A stretch of DNA of 64,000 bases, from NCBI RefSeq assembly GCF_018139145.2, contig NC_059473.1, positions 8,982,503 to 9,046,502 on the forward strand, given 5' to 3'. Positions 11,601 to 25,480 of this stretch are shown here, piece by piece (within the stretch, counting starts at the first letter, position 1; the number at the start of each line of letters is the position of its first letter). Below the pieces are notes generated by a model. The model was not told the origin of the DNA. It searched no databases and saw only the letters and a list, made by a program, of their open reading frames with translations. The position numbers and the translations under genes were made by a program. Source of the DNA: Gymnogyps californianus (lineage: Eukaryota; Chordata; Aves; Accipitriformes; Cathartidae).

Positions 11601-14600
11601 GAAAAATAAAGGATGTCACTGTATTAAGAATTAAACCGAGTGCTGCGTGAATCCACACTAAACAAGGAGAATTATCCAATTTCCAGCAGGTCTCAGCATG
11701 CAGTTTCAAGTAAGTAAGAATCAAGCTGGCAGCTCGAAATTTTCCTTGGGAGCTGTGTGGTTTTAATGAGCTACCATTGGTGCCGGGTTTTGGTATTTCC
11801 CCCTCTGCTCGTTCCTGCAGTTGCCTTTTTCTTTTTAATGAAATGCCATGGACATCGAGCCAGTCCACCTGCCAGGGTGCTGCCGGCAGCTCAGGGTGGG
11901 AGTAATGAATTTGGAGCAGCTCAGGAGGGTTGCCTGGAGCCGGCACTGCCAGCACCACCCTCGGCAGTGGCTCGGGGAGAGCAGCAGCAGGAACCGCAGA
12001 AGACATGGCAGGACTTAGTGCCTTTGGCAGCAGCAGCAGCAACCACTGCTATGCCAGGCTGTGTGCCAGCGCTCTGCTTGCCACAATTTGGGAAATTAGC
12101 TTAAACTAAATGGTAGCGGGTCCGTTTCCCTCGCATCTTTGTCATCTGCATCCAGCCCTCTTGTTGACCTTCATGGTTATACGGTGATAATATAAACCAG
12201 AACGTGACCATTCCTCCCGCGCTTGGCAGAGGGACCATCAGCAGCTCATCCGGCAGCTGAATGTCATGGTCGGTGAATGCTGCCCGTCTTTCCAGGTGCA
12301 TCCCTTCCTGGAGAGCCTTGTGCCCATCACAAGCATTTGGAGGCTGCATCATGAGAGGTTTGTACAGGAGATGGTGGACACGGAGACTGTTTCCAGTGCA
12401 GACAGCCCACGTGCAGGGATCCTCCAAATTCCTGGCCGGAGGATATAGGGAGATAACTAGCTGGGTTGAAGGGTGCCCTCACTGGCACCCCCTTACACAG
12501 ACCTTCGTTTGAGACATGAGGGAGGACACAAAGGGTTTACAGCCATACTGGCTCTCGCATTGGGATGGGGAAGCAGACACAGCTCCTCACCCCGCCACGG
12601 AGGGATCCGAGAAGCCGCCGCAGTGCAGCTGTGGCAGGATGAGGAAACATCAAAGTCCACACTAAAAGTTTCCTGTGGTCTGCTGGACCACACAAAAGAA
12701 GAAACAGTTTGTAAATAGCCTTTGAGTTTGATCACCTGGGGGAATTAATCAAGCAAAGATTCAAACCGCTGGGTACACATCATCGTTTTCAAGTTGTTGT
12801 GTTAGGCTTGATGCAGAACTGAACCAGAACAGCTTCAGCCAAAGCTTAGTTAGAACTGAACCACAATCACCAGCCTGACTCTCTGCGGCTTTGATCTACT
12901 GCTAATTGCTTAATTAATTCTTCTGTGAGCTGATTTTCCTTTTGCTGTGCTTTCCACCTCCGTTTAGTTTCAAAGCATTTTAAACATACTTCACGTGGGA
13001 ATAAGCAAATAAGGTATATAACAACAGAGAAACAAATGTACTGCTTATATTCGTATATATATTCCATAGGAGATGACTTTCTTTGACACACAATTGTCAC
13101 CTTGAGCTCTAACTGTGAAAACACAGCCACTTAATTTCTATTTTAAAATATTAATGGGAGATGGCTTTGCACAATAGAAGTTTGCCCTACACAGCAACTT
13201 TTCTCATTACGAAGAGCGCTCATGAGTTTCAAAGAGTATGCTCTAGCATTTTAAATGTGTTGTTGGCTTCTTAGAAATGAGGTTGTTTTTGTCCCCTCTC
13301 CTGCTTCACTTTCAGTTAAAGAGCCTGACAAGGAAAAGTATGGTACAGGGAAGCGGAAATGAAGAATAAGTGGTTGTAGTTGACATTTAATTTCTGCACA
13401 GTTGGAAAGAGAAATGAGACTGTCTATTGTTCAACTCATTATTTTTCCCAACCATCCAAGAACACAGCAATTTGTTGTTTCTTTATTAAATATAATAGGG
13501 AGATGTTCTGATTATTTTTCCTTATAGCATTCTTACTATTTACAATTCATGGACGGTGGCAGCCTCTGAGCTCTCTCATTTGCTCTGTTTTCTGGTGTAT
13601 CATTCAATTAACACAGAGGCAATCTTTTATGTCCAAGCAAGCAGCAGAAAGATCTAACAACATTTAACGAATTATCGCAGTGCCGTGTTTGGAGATGTTC
13701 TCTCGGCAGCATCCTGGGATTTACACAACACATCAACATGTCACTACTCGGGATCAAGAATAGCCATATATTTTGAGGCTATGTCAGGGCCAAGTTCTTG
13801 GGCATGCCGATGTAGTTTTATCCACGAGCCCAAGGAAATGCCTTGCATACAGCACTGCCATTTACTCCTGGCTTTTTAAAACACAGGCAGTGTGTTCCCC
13901 CTTACTCCTCACTCCGGGACCCCTTTTATCGCCTTTATTGGCATTAAAGATGGAGGAGGTTTGGGGCTGCAAACTCTCTTCCAGAGAAGTCTCTTCCAGA
14001 CTTTCCAGTGAGACATGTGATCGAGCACCTACCTGTCGCCATCTCGCATCCCCAGCCATGCCGCACCTCAACAAGCAACAGTGCTGGAGGGACCACAGAG
14101 TTTAGCAGCGAGAACCGTGTCTTCACTCTGCATCCAGAGAAGCAAAACAGATGATGCTGATGCTGACATCCTCACCAAGCAAGAGATAAAGGCTGTGAAG
14201 GGCATCTGTCTGGCATGTTAAACCCAGGAGCTCAGCTATGGTTGCTGTCAGGGTATCTAGGTTTAAGGCAGGAAAGTGTCCTTCAGGTATCCACCTCGGA
14301 GGACATCAGGCTGCAGAGCAAGGCCATCAGTTGTGTGAAAGAAATTAAAACGCATGAGAAGCTTTCCTGGAGGCCAGAGAAGGTTTGGTTGATGGCATAC
14401 GGGAAAGGAATAATAATTAACCTTTCTTTCTGTATTTCCAATGTTATTTCTGTTCCTTCTTGTGGCAGAAAGTCCCTTTGCCTTTGCCTAGAGAGGTTCA
14501 GGGTGGGAATTAGTGAGCGATTTATACTGTACCTGATAATGAATGACAGCTTGAGGCTGGACACTGGAAAGTCGTGGGCACAAAAAGTATCGCTGCGTGT

Positions 14601-16390
14601 ATTTTACACTCAGTTTGTTCCCTGATCTTTAGCAGTTCCTGGATTTCCAATGGAAACGAAGGTTAGTGTTATAGTCAAGCTCAGAATAAAATAAGAACAA
14701 CCTGGGAAAATATAAATTGATGCAAAGCCGAAGGTAAAACACTGAAAATCATTGAGAAATCTTGTACTGACTTCCGCGCAATTTGATCAATATCTACAGG
14801 GAAAAGCAGACAAATATATTCTTGGAATAATGTTCCCTGAGAAAACGCTTAGAGGATTTGGATAAGCCAAATTTGGAGAGAAATAAAGAGATTACTCTGA
14901 GTTAGTATAGAGCACATTTATGTCCTAATACACTGCTTCTACGTGAAATCTTGTTGTATTTAATGTTAAGATTAGGATCAGCGGAAAAATAGACTGGAGT
15001 ACGGGTCAGCCTTCTTAATAAGATAAGGCTTTATCTGTAATCCCCAGGGAAAAAGACGGTGTAGGTCTGAGCTGCTGAATATGGTAATATCCATAAGAAA
15101 ACTATTTTAGGAGGTACTTGAAAGGCGGCATACACATCTTCAAAGGATCTACAGATTCCTCTCGACTGGAATGAAATATTTAGGCAGTCTGGAAAGCCAT
15201 TTTTCTGATACTTGCTCATGAAAATAAACACAACCTTCTTTCTAGTAAGCCAAGTCTACCACCCAGCGTGCCAGCGTACGCGTCCCACTGAGAATTTCAA
15301 GGGGCAAAAGAGACGGCAAGAAAAGAAACAGCAAACAGAAGCAAGGGTGCGATGAGAGATTGCTGCCTGGGGCTGGGGAGGGCAGGCAGGCGCTTGCTGA
15401 AGGAAGGAGCCCATGGGAAGCATCGGTGCAAAGAGAATAACTGACTGATGAATACAAGCTGTGTTTCTGCACAGGGTGGACAAGGGAGGATTCAGCCCAT
15501 TGGGGAAACATCACGAGAAGCCCACTGCTTACGTCCATCCCTGCAGTTCCTGCCCATCCCCTGGAGATCTATTGAACTGACTCCGCTTTTGTTGTCCAAA
15601 AGATAAAATAAGCTTCATCATTGGCTTCAAAGGCCGGTTTTGTCTGAATAAGGAGTAAGAACTGCAGGACTTGGCCTCTTCTGAAAGGCAGCTGGATAGG
15701 TAGATTTGGTGTGCTCTCCAAAATCGCTGTCAGTGTTGCTCCAGCTGCAGAGCAGCCTCCACGAAGAGGGTATCCCTTTATGGCGTGCCAGGGTACCAAG
15801 CCTGTGAAACACACTCCCAAGCATGGCCCTTAGCAGACAGCTTTAGATGACTCCCTTCATTCAGTGATGCAAAATATAGTGTCCATCAGCAGAAAGGGGA
15901 TGTTCAGACAAGGTCATTGAACAGACCACCCAAAAAAACCCCCAGATTTGGGGAGTGGTGTATATTTAAAAAAGCATTTTAGGGAGAATTTAGCAAGAAA
16001 CTAAACACCATCAGAAAGATTTTTTTCTTCCAAGTTGCCAGTGTTACCTGGTCCTAGCTCCTTTCAGAAAGAACCCTTACTAATAAGAAATTACTCGTTT
16101 ATTATTAAGTAATCTTTCAACTTGCAACATTATTTCTTTTTCAATAATATCCGCAAAGGGCATTAGGCAATGCTCACTGCAATTTACACTCAAATCAAGC
16201 CAAGCGAAGTATTTTAATAAAAGTACAGCTTGTCATTCTTACTTCATTGTGTTTCTTCAATGAGATAAAATTAGATTAGGATCACACAAACCAGAACAAG
16301 AAAAACAGGTTTTATGTGTCAGTAACTGCATATAGAAGATGTATTTAACATGAATAAAAAGTCTGCATGTCCCAAACAAACGCATAACCT
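8641..16390. other. Intergenic, no gene recognised
   Basis: Between the purine-rich domain and the CTCF-like motif I see no protein of a known family, no tRNA-like A/B boxes and no clear interspersed repeat. The longest open frames (plus 10864-11460, 198 codons; minus 11506-12042, 178 codons) have no recognisable domains, low-complexity bias or paired splice signals, so I treat them as chance. Confidence 0.6.
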
Positions 16391-16393
16391 ATT

Positions 16394-16411
16394 CTCCCTC
16401 TAGTGGCCACT
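16394..16411 (-). promoter_or_regulatory. CTCF-like motif
   Basis: On the minus strand the site reads TGGCCACTAGAGGGAG, close to the vertebrate CTCF consensus TGGCCACCAGGGGGCG. The most informative positions (CCAC, AG, GGG) are kept. Occupancy is inferred. Confidence 0.45.
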
Positions 16412-19400
16412 GCTGCTTCTTAAAAAAAAAAAACCCGGCATGGAGATAAATCATACCGTCCTGGAAAAAGAAAGAAGAGTGAAAAAGACTTGAAACAGCT
16501 TTTCATTTCAAGTGTCTACTTTTGTGCTTAGCAATGTCTCACTAACAGATCTGATGTTGGTGGTCAAAGGCAGCACACTGAGATCTTGCACATCCTCCTG
16601 CATGAGCGACAGGGAGAATCATCTGTTTTAAAACCACAGTTGAAATTATTTTGTTGGAGAGGGGCCAGCTGCCTTTCAATTGCTGAATTACTGATCCAGC
16701 AAAAAGGCACAAAACCCATGTCTCATCTGCCATAAAACGATTACATTAAAAAGTCGCCGCTCTTCGTTAGAGTTCAAAATAGAAGAAACACTAAGATACG
16801 AACGCATTTTTGCTAAGTTTTTCAACTGATACAGTTTCCTATATTTGATATGAGGTATAACCAGTATTACAATTATTTAAAGTAATACCACTTTCTCATT
16901 GGCAAAAAATTGTGCGTGTAAACACATAAAACACTAATACAGTATTTCACCGATACTTAACTGCATTAAAAAAACTGATAGTATTTATGTTGGCTGTGAG
17001 AAGCATCATTGCTGCTATAATGATGATGGCATATTTAGAAAATTTACATAGGATATTGTTGTACACATACTTTCAGATGATAAGCATTGCCGGAAAGAAT
17101 TTATGTTTCCCCTCCTTGCCTTGGGATAAATATGGTAATATTATTATTGGCAATAACAATTTATATTGCTATATAAAATGTCTGGAGTATCCACTCAGTC
17201 AAGCCAGAAAGCCCATGGTAGCAGATATGCTGCAGCATAGCCGCTTCCGTGCCAGGAATTTGCCGCCTGAATAGTGAAGACAGGTAAAAAAGCATGGGAA
17301 GAAAGAAGGGAAAGGAGATGCACGGGGTCCCACAAGAAGTCAATGAGCACCTAAGAACAGAGATGTTATGAACAGAGGTTTTATGAACCATATGCTCACA
17401 GCCCAACACCTGGGTCACACGGACTTGATGGAAAGGGCACAGCCAGAGCTCACTGTACGTCATGTTAGAAAACCAAGGAACAGCCCCCTGCATCCCCCCA
17501 TCTAGTCCTTCCACTGCTTAAAAAGAAGCAAAAGACTAACAATCTAATGTTGTGTATGCATTTTATCTCGTATACCTGCCCAATCTGGCAGGTCACAGAG
17601 AAATGGGCCCTGCCTCTAAACAAAACCCAACCTGTTCATGTATGAAATTGAGTCTAGTAAATCAATAAAGTCCTGAAATCTAAGTCAGTGCAATTTCAAG
17701 GTGTATTTACCATTCAAAGGCTGAAATGAAACACCTCATAACACTGTTTAGTCAGAAGACACGTTGCTAATCCCACATGGAAAAGCAGTGGTAATCAGTA
17801 TGTTCCTGCACACCGATAGCAAAGGAGAAGCAGCCCTGGACAGTGAAGGTTCTTGCAGGCTAAATATGGATCACAGTTTTCAGCCATTATGTTTGTAATG
17901 TAGCCCTCAATCATCTGTGAACTAACAGAGTCCCAAAAGATGTCCCTTTGACTAAGGGTAGCTTGCTTGGTCGCTCCATGACGGACATCTTCCAGGTGTC
18001 TACCCACCACCAAGCCAGTGCAAGGTCAGCGTTCATCTTGCTGAAGAAAGGCATCTTCCTAAAGGCAGGGCAGCAGGCACTTGCCATTAGAGAGAAGCAG
18101 CCATATCCATTACATCTGTTTCACAGGGCTGTAGGTCTTCCGGGGAACCATCTCACTTCTCACTTTCTCCCTGAACCCATTTAGAGGAGGCCTCTAACAC
18201 AAAGGCAAACACAGTGCTTTGGGACTCTCTTTTGTTCTGCTTTGTCCTCTCTCAGAAGCTCCCCTCCGGTGAACGAGCTCTGCCTCTTTAATCTCCCCAT
18301 TTTCACGTCCCATCGGCTGGAAAAGTCAAAATGACAGGCGTGTTTACCAAGGCTCCTTCCTTCAGAAGCCAGGTAATACCTTTCACAAGATTGCTTTTGC
18401 TTCTCTCAAGAGATATATTTACCAGAGGTTAGTGCACTTTTTTTCTTTGGAGATGATTGCTATCAGTACTGGAAGAGCTGCCCAAGATTGCTAAAAGGAA
18501 ATGTCATATCACGGTATCTAATTTCCAAAGTGATGGTACCAGTGTGAGGTACAAAACAGCCTCTCCGCATGCGACCCCAGAGCAGCGCTCAGGAGTTCTG
18601 CATCACTTTCCATCATGGGAAGTTTTGAGTATTATTACGAATTTCAACATTTCTCAAAAAGTGCTGTTTGAATAATTAAGAACAAGATATAGGTTTGCTG
18701 CTTTCACGATGATTGCAATTGAAGACATATAAATGGCAGTCTGGCTGTCGGAAGACGAGCAAGCTTTCCAGGGTGATTGGCACTGTTGATGGCAAGGAGA
18801 CGTGCCGCTGCTGCTGACGCCTACGTCCTTATCCCCAACGTTGTTTCAGCTGAGCTATACGTTGCACTGAGCATTTATAAAACACATATGGAGTCATTTT
18901 AGAAGAGCCATACATACAAAGATTGCTTTTCTTGAAGATTAAAGAACAGAAGGACTAAAAGCAGGCTCGGACTTTCATTATAATCAGCCTCCTGACTTGC
19001 AAGAAGTCTCCTGTATGAGAGTCCAGCAGAGCTCAAGGGCACTGAGATTTTCCCCGCTATTTCATGGGGCTTTTCCTTGCCTTGGAAATTCCAGCGTAAT
19101 GACAAGCGATCAGTCAGAGTGAAAAATAGCTCTTGCTTTAAAAAAAGAAAATTATTCTCAACTTCTCTGAAGACTTCGCTATAGTTCACTATATTCCTGT
19201 TACACACATTTAAAGAAACTATTCTGAAGGAGTGGTAAAAACCAAAGAAGCAGAATCATAAAACTTTACAAGGTTTCATTACCCTTACTTGGAACTGATG
19301 CTAATCCCTTGAAAGGCAGCAGGACAACATAAAGTGCCCTGTATGGGACAAACCTTTAAGAAACTCTACCATTTTATGAATGCACAAATATAAACCTTAT

Positions 19401-20840
19401 GTCTTTCCCACTGAGCGAACACTAGAAGATATTGCACGCACGAAACAAAAATAAAAGCCCTCAAATTTAGGTAAAATCCTGACCACTGCATCCCCACCCT
19501 TGCGACTTACCAAAGGCCTTAAATTCTGCTCACAGGAAAGCCTCTCTAGAAAAGCCCTGTCTTAATTTAGCAGGTTCTTTCTTTGCCTTTTGCAGTAAAA
19601 ATATGAGCATCCCTCTGCTTATTAACTAACAACAACACTCAACGGTCCCTGATCCTTGCAGAGGCAAGTCACCTTAGTTATACTCTCCTTACCTAAAAAG
19701 CAAACAGCACAAATACTTTACGCCCGAGTATAATATCCCATAAAACTGTATTCTACGGGGTAGAGGAGGTTTTTCAGAGCTCTAACATGATGCTGTTGTT
19801 GGCTTAGGCTTTTCTAACGTTCCGCATTTCTACAAAACCCTTAGCCAAATGACCTTCCGAAATTTCCAACAGCCTGCGCAGGCATTCATGTTTGCAAATG
19901 ATAGAGATCTCGTGTCTGCAAAGCACGGGATTAATGCCGCCCGCCCTGTATCCCTATCATCAAGCTGGCATCCCTATACTTTCACTACCGTTTCCTGGCA
20001 ACAAAGCACCGAGGCACTTTCATGAATGCTAACAATCCGTACTCATCCCACCCGGCAGACCTTTCCGGAGAGCCCTGCCGAAATGAATGAGTGGATCAGT
20101 GGTATCTGCTCCTGCAATATCAGACTCAAACACAAAATCATTTTTTTTTCTGCACAGGGAAAGCATTATTAAGTGATTTTTTTTAATCTAAAAATCTCTT
20201 TTATTTTTCTTTCTAGGCATTTATTTTTGGAGTCATACCATATTATTTCACCCCAAAATATAACAATCCCATTTCTGTTCATATTGAGTAGAACAAGCCT
20301 GATTTATCAGTTTGGTTTTATCAGCTGGGCAGTTTGATGGTTGGGGTGTTTTTTTCCAGTTTGCAGGATCAATGTGTGGTAATGTGACAAATCTAATACT
20401 GGGCATATATATATTTTTATTTTAAAAAGGAAGATATTTAGCGTTTCCATTTTTAAGCAGAGAGATTGTTTCATTAATACCAAGACTAAAAGACAAAGAG
20501 CCGCGTCATGAGGATCTTACGCGTTCTCCTATTTGAGTGATATGACTCTTGAGCCGCCTTAGCACTAAACTAAGGCAGAAGTAACTAACGGCAGAAAAGC
20601 AGGAAAAGGAGATGCTTTTTGTATCTCATACTGTTGTGAATGCACAAGGAGAGAGGGCTGCTCCCTCCAAGAGCAAGTCTTCCTTGATGTCCAAGCAGGC
20701 ATCAAGGGTGCGAAAGTTGTTGGTGAGAAAGGCAATGCAGAAAGAGCGACTCTGACAAGTGTTTTCAAATAAAAAAATATTTGCCCTTCTTTTACCCTCC
20801 TCCCCATAGTCAGCCGCTGTTTTGGAGGCTCTGAACTGAA
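16412..20840. other. Intergenic, no gene recognised
   Basis: AT-rich non-coding DNA with short homopolymer runs, such as the A run just after 16420 and T runs near 20140-20190. No recognisable gene, RNA or transposon is seen. Confidence 0.6.
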
Positions 20841-20842
20841 CC

Positions 20843-20922
20843 GAAGGGAAGGGAAGGGAAGGGAAGGGAAGGGAAGGGAAGGAAGGGAAGGGAAGGGAAG
20901 GGAAGGGAAGGGAAGGGAAGGG
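20843..20922 (+). repeat. (GGGAA)n pentanucleotide microsatellite
   Basis: About 80 bp of tandem GGGAA contain a single 4-bp GGAA interruption near 20880. The plus strand is pure purine, giving a mirror-repeat tract with triplex (H-DNA) and G4 potential. The minus strand translates into FPSLP repeats, which explains three overlapping open frames here that are not genes. Confidence 0.95.
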
Positions 20923-20924
20923 GC

Positions 20925-23900
20925 AGGATCCTCCCACACCACTGCAACGCTACCTCAGGGGGCTGCACGTCACACTCCTGCCTCTCTGCTGTGCTGGGGA
21001 CTTTGCTGTCCACCAGCAGCTTTTCTCAGCCGCACTTGCATCTGAAATGGTACCCGCTAGCAAGCATCTTTTTCAGTCTAGAGGAAACTTGGACTGGTTA
21101 AAAAAAAAAACAAACAACGAACCAAAAATACTTCTGCTGAATTAGGATTAGGACAGGTTTTAAAGTATATGGAAAGAGAAAGGAAAAGACTATTATTCCC
21201 TGTTGTTGGTTACCGAGAACTTCCACCAGTATTCTGATACCAGGCGGCTTCTCTCTTTCATTTCCATTATGTTGGTTATATTAGATTATGCAGGGTATCT
21301 GCAGTCCTCTGATGAACACCTCATTTGACTCTCACTCCTTACAACCTCCCTCCCCAGCCCTGGTGAGGCTTTAGTTAATGTTGCCGTGTTTAACAAATGA
21401 GCGGAGCCTTATGCACTGTGCCTACCTTCCCCAAGGGCTTGCTCATGCTGAAATGCTGTCAGCTTCACAGCATGTGGATACAGAGAAGATATATTGCATG
21501 GTCTTATCGTCAAGAAAAAACACTGTATTGACAAAGAATCAATACTCAGCTTTGTACTGATGCTGCCAATATTGTTAATACTTTAATGTCCTAAGGCAAA
21601 ATTTGTTTGACTTGAAAAAGATCTGAGCGTACCCTGGAACAGTTCATTTTCTGTGCTTTTCCCTCTGGCAGCTGGCTCTGGTTTGAAGTCAGGGCGAAGA
21701 AACCTTTTGGATCATTAACATTGCTCTATGACCGTCTGCATAGCGAGTTTTTTCCCCCAACGATTGTTTTCTTGGATAAAACTGTCCAGGTAGTGAGAAA
21801 GTGAGTAATGTGTTTCAATCACACTTAGCAGATCTAAAGGGTTAGCTGCCCCTTTCTGTAATATACGGCTCTGACTGTGTTAGCCTAAAATGAGTTTAAG
21901 ATGGATTCCCTGAAGAAACGGTTCATGGCATATAATCTGGCTGCTGAGCAGTATTTCTTAGGGTGACAGCATCCCCACCTGACTCGCTTAAAGGCTGTGG
22001 CTGTTGAACAAAGTCAGCACGGGGACGTTCCCTGTGTATAAGCAGATGTCCCACAAAAAAATTAACATTTTTGAAGGACTCACTGAAGAAGGAAAATACA
22101 ACCCCTGACGTACGAGCTGTGACAAAATCCACAGCTGTGGTCCTTTATACACGTGTGGTCTCAGTACGCAGGGGCAAGAGGCGACACCGTTACGGCCACG
22201 ATGGACTGGGGAAAGTCACACAGGGTGCACAGACGTGAGCACCGAGCACTGAGGAACGATATTCAGCAAGCCTTGTTTGCTGCTTAGCTATAAAGAGCAA
22301 GCACGGATGCAGCATGATGAAGTCCAAACGCAACCGATTAGCCGACTCTCCCTCAGACATGTTTTAGATGCCAGTTCCCGCTCACAGTCCCCGTTTTTAG
22401 GAGATTAGAGGCCAATTTGCCAGAGCTGAGAAGCTAGGGGCTGTCCCTCGCAGGGCTGTCTGCAGAGCAGCAGCTGCTGCTTGGACGGAGACTGAGGCAG
22501 AAGGAATCTTTACTGGGAACACCCAAATCCAGAATAGGAGAATGGGATCAGAAGTAGATTTGTGCCTTTATTTGATATTATAATATTGCCTAGGACAGGC
22601 TACAGAAATTTCTTCTCTTTCACAGAAAAAGCATTTTCAACCACCGAATTTCGATTTGTCGTTACTTGTGAATGGTTAACACTGCTTTATTGCTAACACA
22701 GTGTTAGGAAGGACTAAATTCACAGTGACTGATGGACTAATTGAAACCTAGACAAAAAAAAAAAAAAACCAAACTCCAAAAATATTTTGCAATCAGCAAA
22801 CAGAAAGAGACTACACCTTCTCTACATTGTTTAGCTGAGATTTTATATAATGTGGAAAAGGCAGGATTATATTTCTAACACTTTACTGCAGGTTTGGGAG
22901 AGGGGAGTCGAGAAGGCGGCACTGTATTTTAAGGCAACGCTACCCAATAGGTGCATCTTGATTGACAAACTCACAGAAGCTGGCTCTGCCCTGCTGGTCC
23001 TGCCCCATGCTCTCGGATGGAGGAGACATGGGGAGATCGCTTTTCTCGTCTGCTTTACGGCTGCACTTCTCCACGCATTCTTAGATGGTTTCAATACGTA
23101 CCTGAATCAAGCAGGGGAGGGAAGAGCAGTGAAATGCTGCCATCCAAGTACCTGAGATCACCAGTGGTTTTGCAGAAGTCATCCTTCTGAGCTTTTTTCA
23201 CCTTGATGCTGTTGCTACACGAGCTAGCTAAATTACTGTTAAAGCAGAAATGTCTCCCTGCGCTGGAAATCACACCTTCGGCAGCAACGCAGACTTACCT
23301 TCGGATAGCGACCACAAGATCACATTTTCACATTTATCTGAAAAACGACTAACCTCCAAGTAATGAAGTTGTATCCGTTGACTGGGATTCTCCAGGATAA
23401 ACTATCACTTCACACAGAATTAAGGAGGCAGAAGGAGGAGTACGGGGAGACTTCATAGTTCCTCTGTCTTGCAAGAAAAGAACAAAATACCTTTTTTAAT
23501 AAAACTTTTCAGTGCTTGAAAATGTTCAAGTGTTTTATCCATTTTATGAAGAACAAAAACCTTTTATAAAAATTTAATATAATTTATAAAAATATTCTTA
23601 AATGAGTTTTTGTCATGACTAGTTTCCTCTTGAAAAATTACAACCAGCTGTATGTGAAATTGCCTTTCAGGCCGAAAACAGGAAATTTTTATTTGATTTA
23701 GGATGTTGACTGTTTAGTATCATATAGCCTTACTTTGTAACCAGAAGTGCGGTGGAAAGGATTGTCTTAATCCACCTGCGCACTTCATTTTAAGCCAGCA
23801 GATTCATATGTTCATATATCCAAGCACCTGTTCTCATTTCACTCTTTGGAGGTGGGAAATTTATTCACTCAGAGGTAAGATCTCATCTCACGGAGCTGAG

Positions 23901-24650
23901 ATTTATTTTTACATTACTGAAGGCAAGATAGTGTAAATCATAGTCGGAACGGAGTCTTTTAGAAAGCCAACGTGCGCAGAGCTGCTCTGCGTGGAATTCT
24001 GATGGAGATTGAAGCCACGTTCGATGTTGCTCTTGACCTACGCTATTTGTTGATGTAGGGGTTTTTTTAAGAGGATGGCACAGGAGAACCCTAACACTTG
24101 GAAGGGGCTCTACCACACTGAGGTTAAATGAGAAATAAGCACTGAAAGGCTCTCTGGCTCCCAGCACGGCTGCAAACATAAGGCAGCACAACACATGCAG
24201 TCTTTTCCACAGCCAGCCAAGCTTTAGGAGCACTAAAAGAATTTATAGCCAGCTCGAGTCTACCAGATATGGTAAATTTACAGCCAACTCAAGTACCAGA
24301 GATGGTATGATTTACCATCAGCTCCCCAGTGTCTGCTGTGACTGAGAACTAAATGATTTAAATCAATAAATGTTTGAAGGAATGAGACAATCAAAATAAC
24401 TCATGAGCTTTATTAGTATCCATATGGGGAACTGGCAGAGCTTCAACACAAGCCCAGGCAGAACTTGTTAAAGGGGCTTACTACTGCTGTTCGCCCAAAC
24501 TGCAGTAATTATTAACCATAAGACTAGTAATAAACAAGCTTATTTATGGCTTCCTAGCTTGATGCTGGCATGGGTCTTAGCAATTTCAAGGCTGAGCTGG
24601 CTTGAGAAAGAAGCTTTTGGAAATCTAAGAGCTTCTTTATAGGATCTTAT
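20925..24650. other. Intergenic, no gene recognised
   Basis: Mixed-composition non-coding DNA. It holds a 15-A run near 22754 and an AT-rich patch around 23540-23620. No recognisable coding exon, RNA gene or transposon is seen. Confidence 0.6.
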
Positions 24651-24659
24651 TGTTCACGG

Positions 24660-25480
24660 AGCCCCATACTTGATGCTGATGGCAAGCTGCCAGTAAGCGC
24701 TGTATAAACCCTCAGCTAGGCAGACCTTCCTCCTCAGGTAGGATTGGTGTAACCAACTCTCTGCTCTTGAGGTCCTCCTTCTGGGCAAACCTGTCTCTGT
24801 TTCCCTATCAGTCTGTGTTTTCAAGGGCAGGTTTGCCCTTCCATCGAGGACATACTCTTCCCTCCCCATCTGGGGAGGGGGTTCCTCAGCTCCACAGTGG
24901 TGCCACCAGCTACTTGAGACCACCATGCCCACCCGCTGCCCTGGCTTCCAGCCCAGCGATGCTGCTTGAAGCAGGCTGAGCTTCCCACTCACCTCTGCCA
25001 CAGTTTATCTGGGCTGTTGCAAGCATCACCTCTAGCCTCCTATTTCCCAGCTGCTTTGAGCTCAGAGATACAGGTAACATTCCCAGCGCCCATCTCCACC
25101 TTCAGCAGTCCTTCAGGTGTCTGTAGTTTGCATCAGGTCCCCTAGCCCATCCTTCCCAGGTGTCTGGCTGCCCCTCTGTCTCCCTTTCCCTGTTAACAGA
25201 CACCGATGCCTTCTCCTGCTGTTTTACCAAATGTTGTTGGCTTTGTGGATCACCTAGGCTTGTTCTTCTAGCAGGTCATGCTCTGCTCCAGATAGGGCTT
25301 CATGCCCTGTGAGACCCCATCCCTCTTGCGCCCAGTGCCCCCTGTGAGCATGTTGCACAGAGCACTGCTCCACTTCTTTTCCCGGCTTCGCAGCCAGGAC
25401 ACCCCTGGTGTGCTGAGAACTCGTGCACCGGGGAGATGCTGCAAGAGCTGCAGCTAAAACAGGTTTGTGTTGATGGGGGT
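24660..25480. repeat. Unidentified GC-richer relic, possibly a decayed retroelement
   Basis: About 800 bp are clearly richer in C/G than the surrounding AT-rich DNA. On the minus strand there are two fairly long open frames (24654-25001, 115 codons; 25254-25562, 102 codons). The composition and CAG/CTG-rich wording recall decayed avian LINE sequence, but I cannot align it to CR1 with confidence, and neither protein reading is recognisable. Confidence 0.3.

Noticed and set aside
10864..12042. Two longish frames (198 codons plus, 178 codons minus)
   Set aside because: No domain, no recognisable homology and no supported splice structure; within chance expectation for 64 kb on six frames.
20565..21013. 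FPSLP-repeat proteins on the minus strand
   Set aside because: They are the (GGGAA)n microsatellite read in three frames.
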